This document shows positions 62,088 to 64,000 of a DNA stretch of 64,000 nt, in pieces (position 1 is the first letter of the stretch; each line of letters opens with the position of its first letter). Source of the DNA: Psococerastis gibbosa (taxonomy: Eukaryota > Arthropoda > Insecta > Psocodea > Psocidae); NCBI GenBank assembly GCA_963971405.1, contig OZ020485.1:50279469-50343468 (forward strand), given 5' to 3'. The notes below the pieces were generated by a model. It ran no database searches and was not told the DNA's origin. It worked only from the letters and a program-made list of their open reading frames with translations. The translations under genes and the position numbers were made by a program.

Positions 62088-62169
62088 GAAGTTCACTTTC
62101 AATTCGACCACGGCCCATCAGCCCGGATTCTACTGGTTCTTCATAGGGTACAGTTACTGTTTTGGATGA

Positions 62170-63904
62170 TTGAACTTATTTGATGCTATTGTTTCTTTTT
62201 AATCCACATAATTTTCAGCTATTTTGGGAAAGCATATTTATCAATAATGACGTAGAGATACTATATGAAAGCATAGAAGAACTAATGAAGGGTGTGAAAG
62301 CAAATGAAAACTTAGTCATTATGGGTGATTGGAATGCAGTTGTGGGACTGGGAAGAGATGGTTCGACGGTTGGACCTTGGAAATAGAAACAATCGCGGTA
62401 ACAGACTGGTACAATTCTGCTGAAAGCACGACCTAGTGATCACCAACACACTCTTCCAGCACCACCCAAGACGACGGTACACCTGGCAAGCTCCTGACGG
62501 TAGAACCCGAACCCAAATTGACTACATTATAGTGCGCGGCAGGTATAAGAACCAAATAAAAGACAGTAGAAGCTACTCCAGCCCCGACATAGAAAGCGAC
62601 CACAACATGGTACTGACCAAAAGCAGAATAAAATTGAAAAAACTGCAAAAGGGAACGAAAAAGCGATGGGACCTCTCAAAGCTAAAAGATGCCGTAGTCC
62701 TAGAGCGGTACCAAACAAAGACATCAGAGGGCCTTGCTGACAGAGGCAATGTAGAGGGATGGTGGAACCAGATTAAAGACAATATACTTCAAGCGTCAGA
62801 CCAAGAAGTCCGAAACAATGATAGACCACAAGCACGAAAAGAATGGATCACAGAGGAAATCCTGGAGCTAATAGGGCAAAGGAGGGAAGCCAAAAAGGAC
62901 AAATCGGAAGCAGGCCAAAGAAGGTATACAAACCTTGAGAAACAAGATTAACAAAGAATCGCGGCTTGCCAAGGAGTGCTACTACCAAGAGAAATGTCTT
63001 GAAATTGAGGAGCATATGGCGAAAGGAAACACAGACGTTGCGTACAAGATGGCTAAGAGCTTCTTTAAGAATAAAAAGGGACAGTCGCTGGTGATCGAAA
63101 GCGCAGATGGGAAAATACTGTATGATGCCGATGCCATAAACAAAAGATGGCAGGAATACATTGAACAACTGTATGATGGAAATAGTGTTGTCAATGAGAA
63201 TGAAATACTAGAAAACGAACCAGACGACAGTGAGTTAGGAGACAACATACTTAGAGACGAATTCGATCTAGCGGTAAAAAAGTTAAAAGCTAAAAAAGCC
63301 CCAGGAGTAGACGATATACCAACAGAATTGTTAAAAAATATTGGGGAGAACTGCATGGAAGAGCTCTATAGACTGGTTTGTAAAATGTACAACACTGGCT
63401 CGATACCAAGAGACTTTGAGAAGTGCGTTATTGTGGCGCTGCCTAAGAAGGATGGGACCACCAAATGCGAACAACATAGAACGCTCAGCCTAATCTCCCA
63501 TGCGTCCAAGATCCTGACCAATATAATTCTAAAGAGAATAAATCCGATAATTTAAGAGCGATTAACCCCAGACCAATTTGGGTTCCGCAATGGCAGAGGA
63601 ACACGAGAAGCGATTGTATCACTAAGAGTACTGCTAGAAAAAAGACTAAGAAGAAACTGTAGAACTTATATCGGTTTTATTGACCTGGAGAAGGCCTTTG
63701 ACAAAGTCTAATGGAAAAAGCTCTTCGAAATACTAAAAAAGTCTGGAGTCAAGCACAAGGACAGGAAAATCATATGGGCGCTATACAATAATGAAGCGGT
63801 AGTCATAAGGTCTGGGACAGAAATTGGAGAGGCCAGAATACGTCAGGGGGTAAGACAGGGATGTTCGTTATCCCCGGCACTATTTAATATAATTATGAGC
63901 CTAG
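62170..63904 (+). mobile_element. Decayed APE-type LINE (endonuclease and reverse transcriptase)
   Basis: Endonuclease C-terminal half: LVIMGDWNAVVG, frameshift, RRRYTWQAPDGRTRTQIDYI and SDHNMVL. Linker with KEWITEEILELI. RT: KKAPGVDDIPTELL, FEKCVIVALPKKDG, stop at 63553-63555, then FGFRNGRGTREAIVSLRVLL, GFIDLEKAFDKV with a stop, and RQGVRQGCSLSPALFN. Several stops and frameshifts; the 3' part is absent. Same broad type as 48290-48690. Confidence 0.87.
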
Positions 63905-64000
63905 ACGACCAGTAGTCGGCACAATCTGAGGACACTGCACTGCTGACTCAAGGCGTCAGCAGCACACCTGCAGGCGCATGAGAACGGGAGCAGTTAGTCG
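63905..64000. other. Window end, unrelated to the LINE
   Basis: Immediately before the expected YADD block the reading stops resembling RT and the sequence becomes GC-richer. It may be another insertion or a junction. Nothing recognised. Confidence 0.4.

Overview
This is a protostome, most likely arthropod, genomic window. The evidence is divergent ionotropic receptor (IR) genes, a family known from protostomes, together with GT-AG introns, BEL/Pao, Penelope-like and CR1/Jockey-like retroelements, tRNA-derived SINEs and many short hAT-type MITEs. The sequence is AT-rich. I cannot name the species.

Region 1 (about 1.4-10.5 kb) is a tandem array of three single-exon divergent IR chemoreceptor genes on the + strand. 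IR-2 is intact (642 aa). IR-1 is complete except for one in-frame TGA followed by C, so it may be a readthrough candidate. IR-3 is a recent, clearly dead copy of IR-2. Region 2 (12.7-18.2 kb) is a five-exon CD36/SNMP/LIMP-2-type scavenger receptor. Its exon phases join perfectly (386 aa), but the ectodomain is short.

Region 3 (19-60 kb) is a tandem cluster of five C2H2 zinc-finger paralogues (ZF-1 to ZF-5), all on the + strand. They share one design: a tiny exon 1 ending in a ψKxE (SUMO-type) motif, a tiny acidic exon 2, and a large exon 3 with 8-10 fingers, with phase-1 introns throughout. Assembled coding lengths are 347, 344, 338 and 309 aa. ZF-5 has only exons 1 and 2 in the window. All promoters share a TTGGCGGGAAA-type (E2F-like) block. 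Four of the five also carry a long hairpin element close upstream of the start codon. These hairpins share their tips and centre, but the arms differ between loci while staying self-complementary within each locus. Decayed extra fingers lie downstream of every copy with a complete array.

The introns and spacers are full of nested mobile elements: a LINE inside a LINE in ZF-1 intron 1; a hAT MITE and a small LTR element inside a foldback element at the ZF-2 promoter; and a young, ORF-intact BEL/Pao retrotransposon inside the terminal inverted repeat of a broken Tc1/mariner-like transposon in ZF-3 intron 2. Region 4 (60-64 kb) holds a decayed Penelope-like element with a hammerhead-like motif and a decayed APE-type LINE. 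The sequence changes character in the last ~100 bases.
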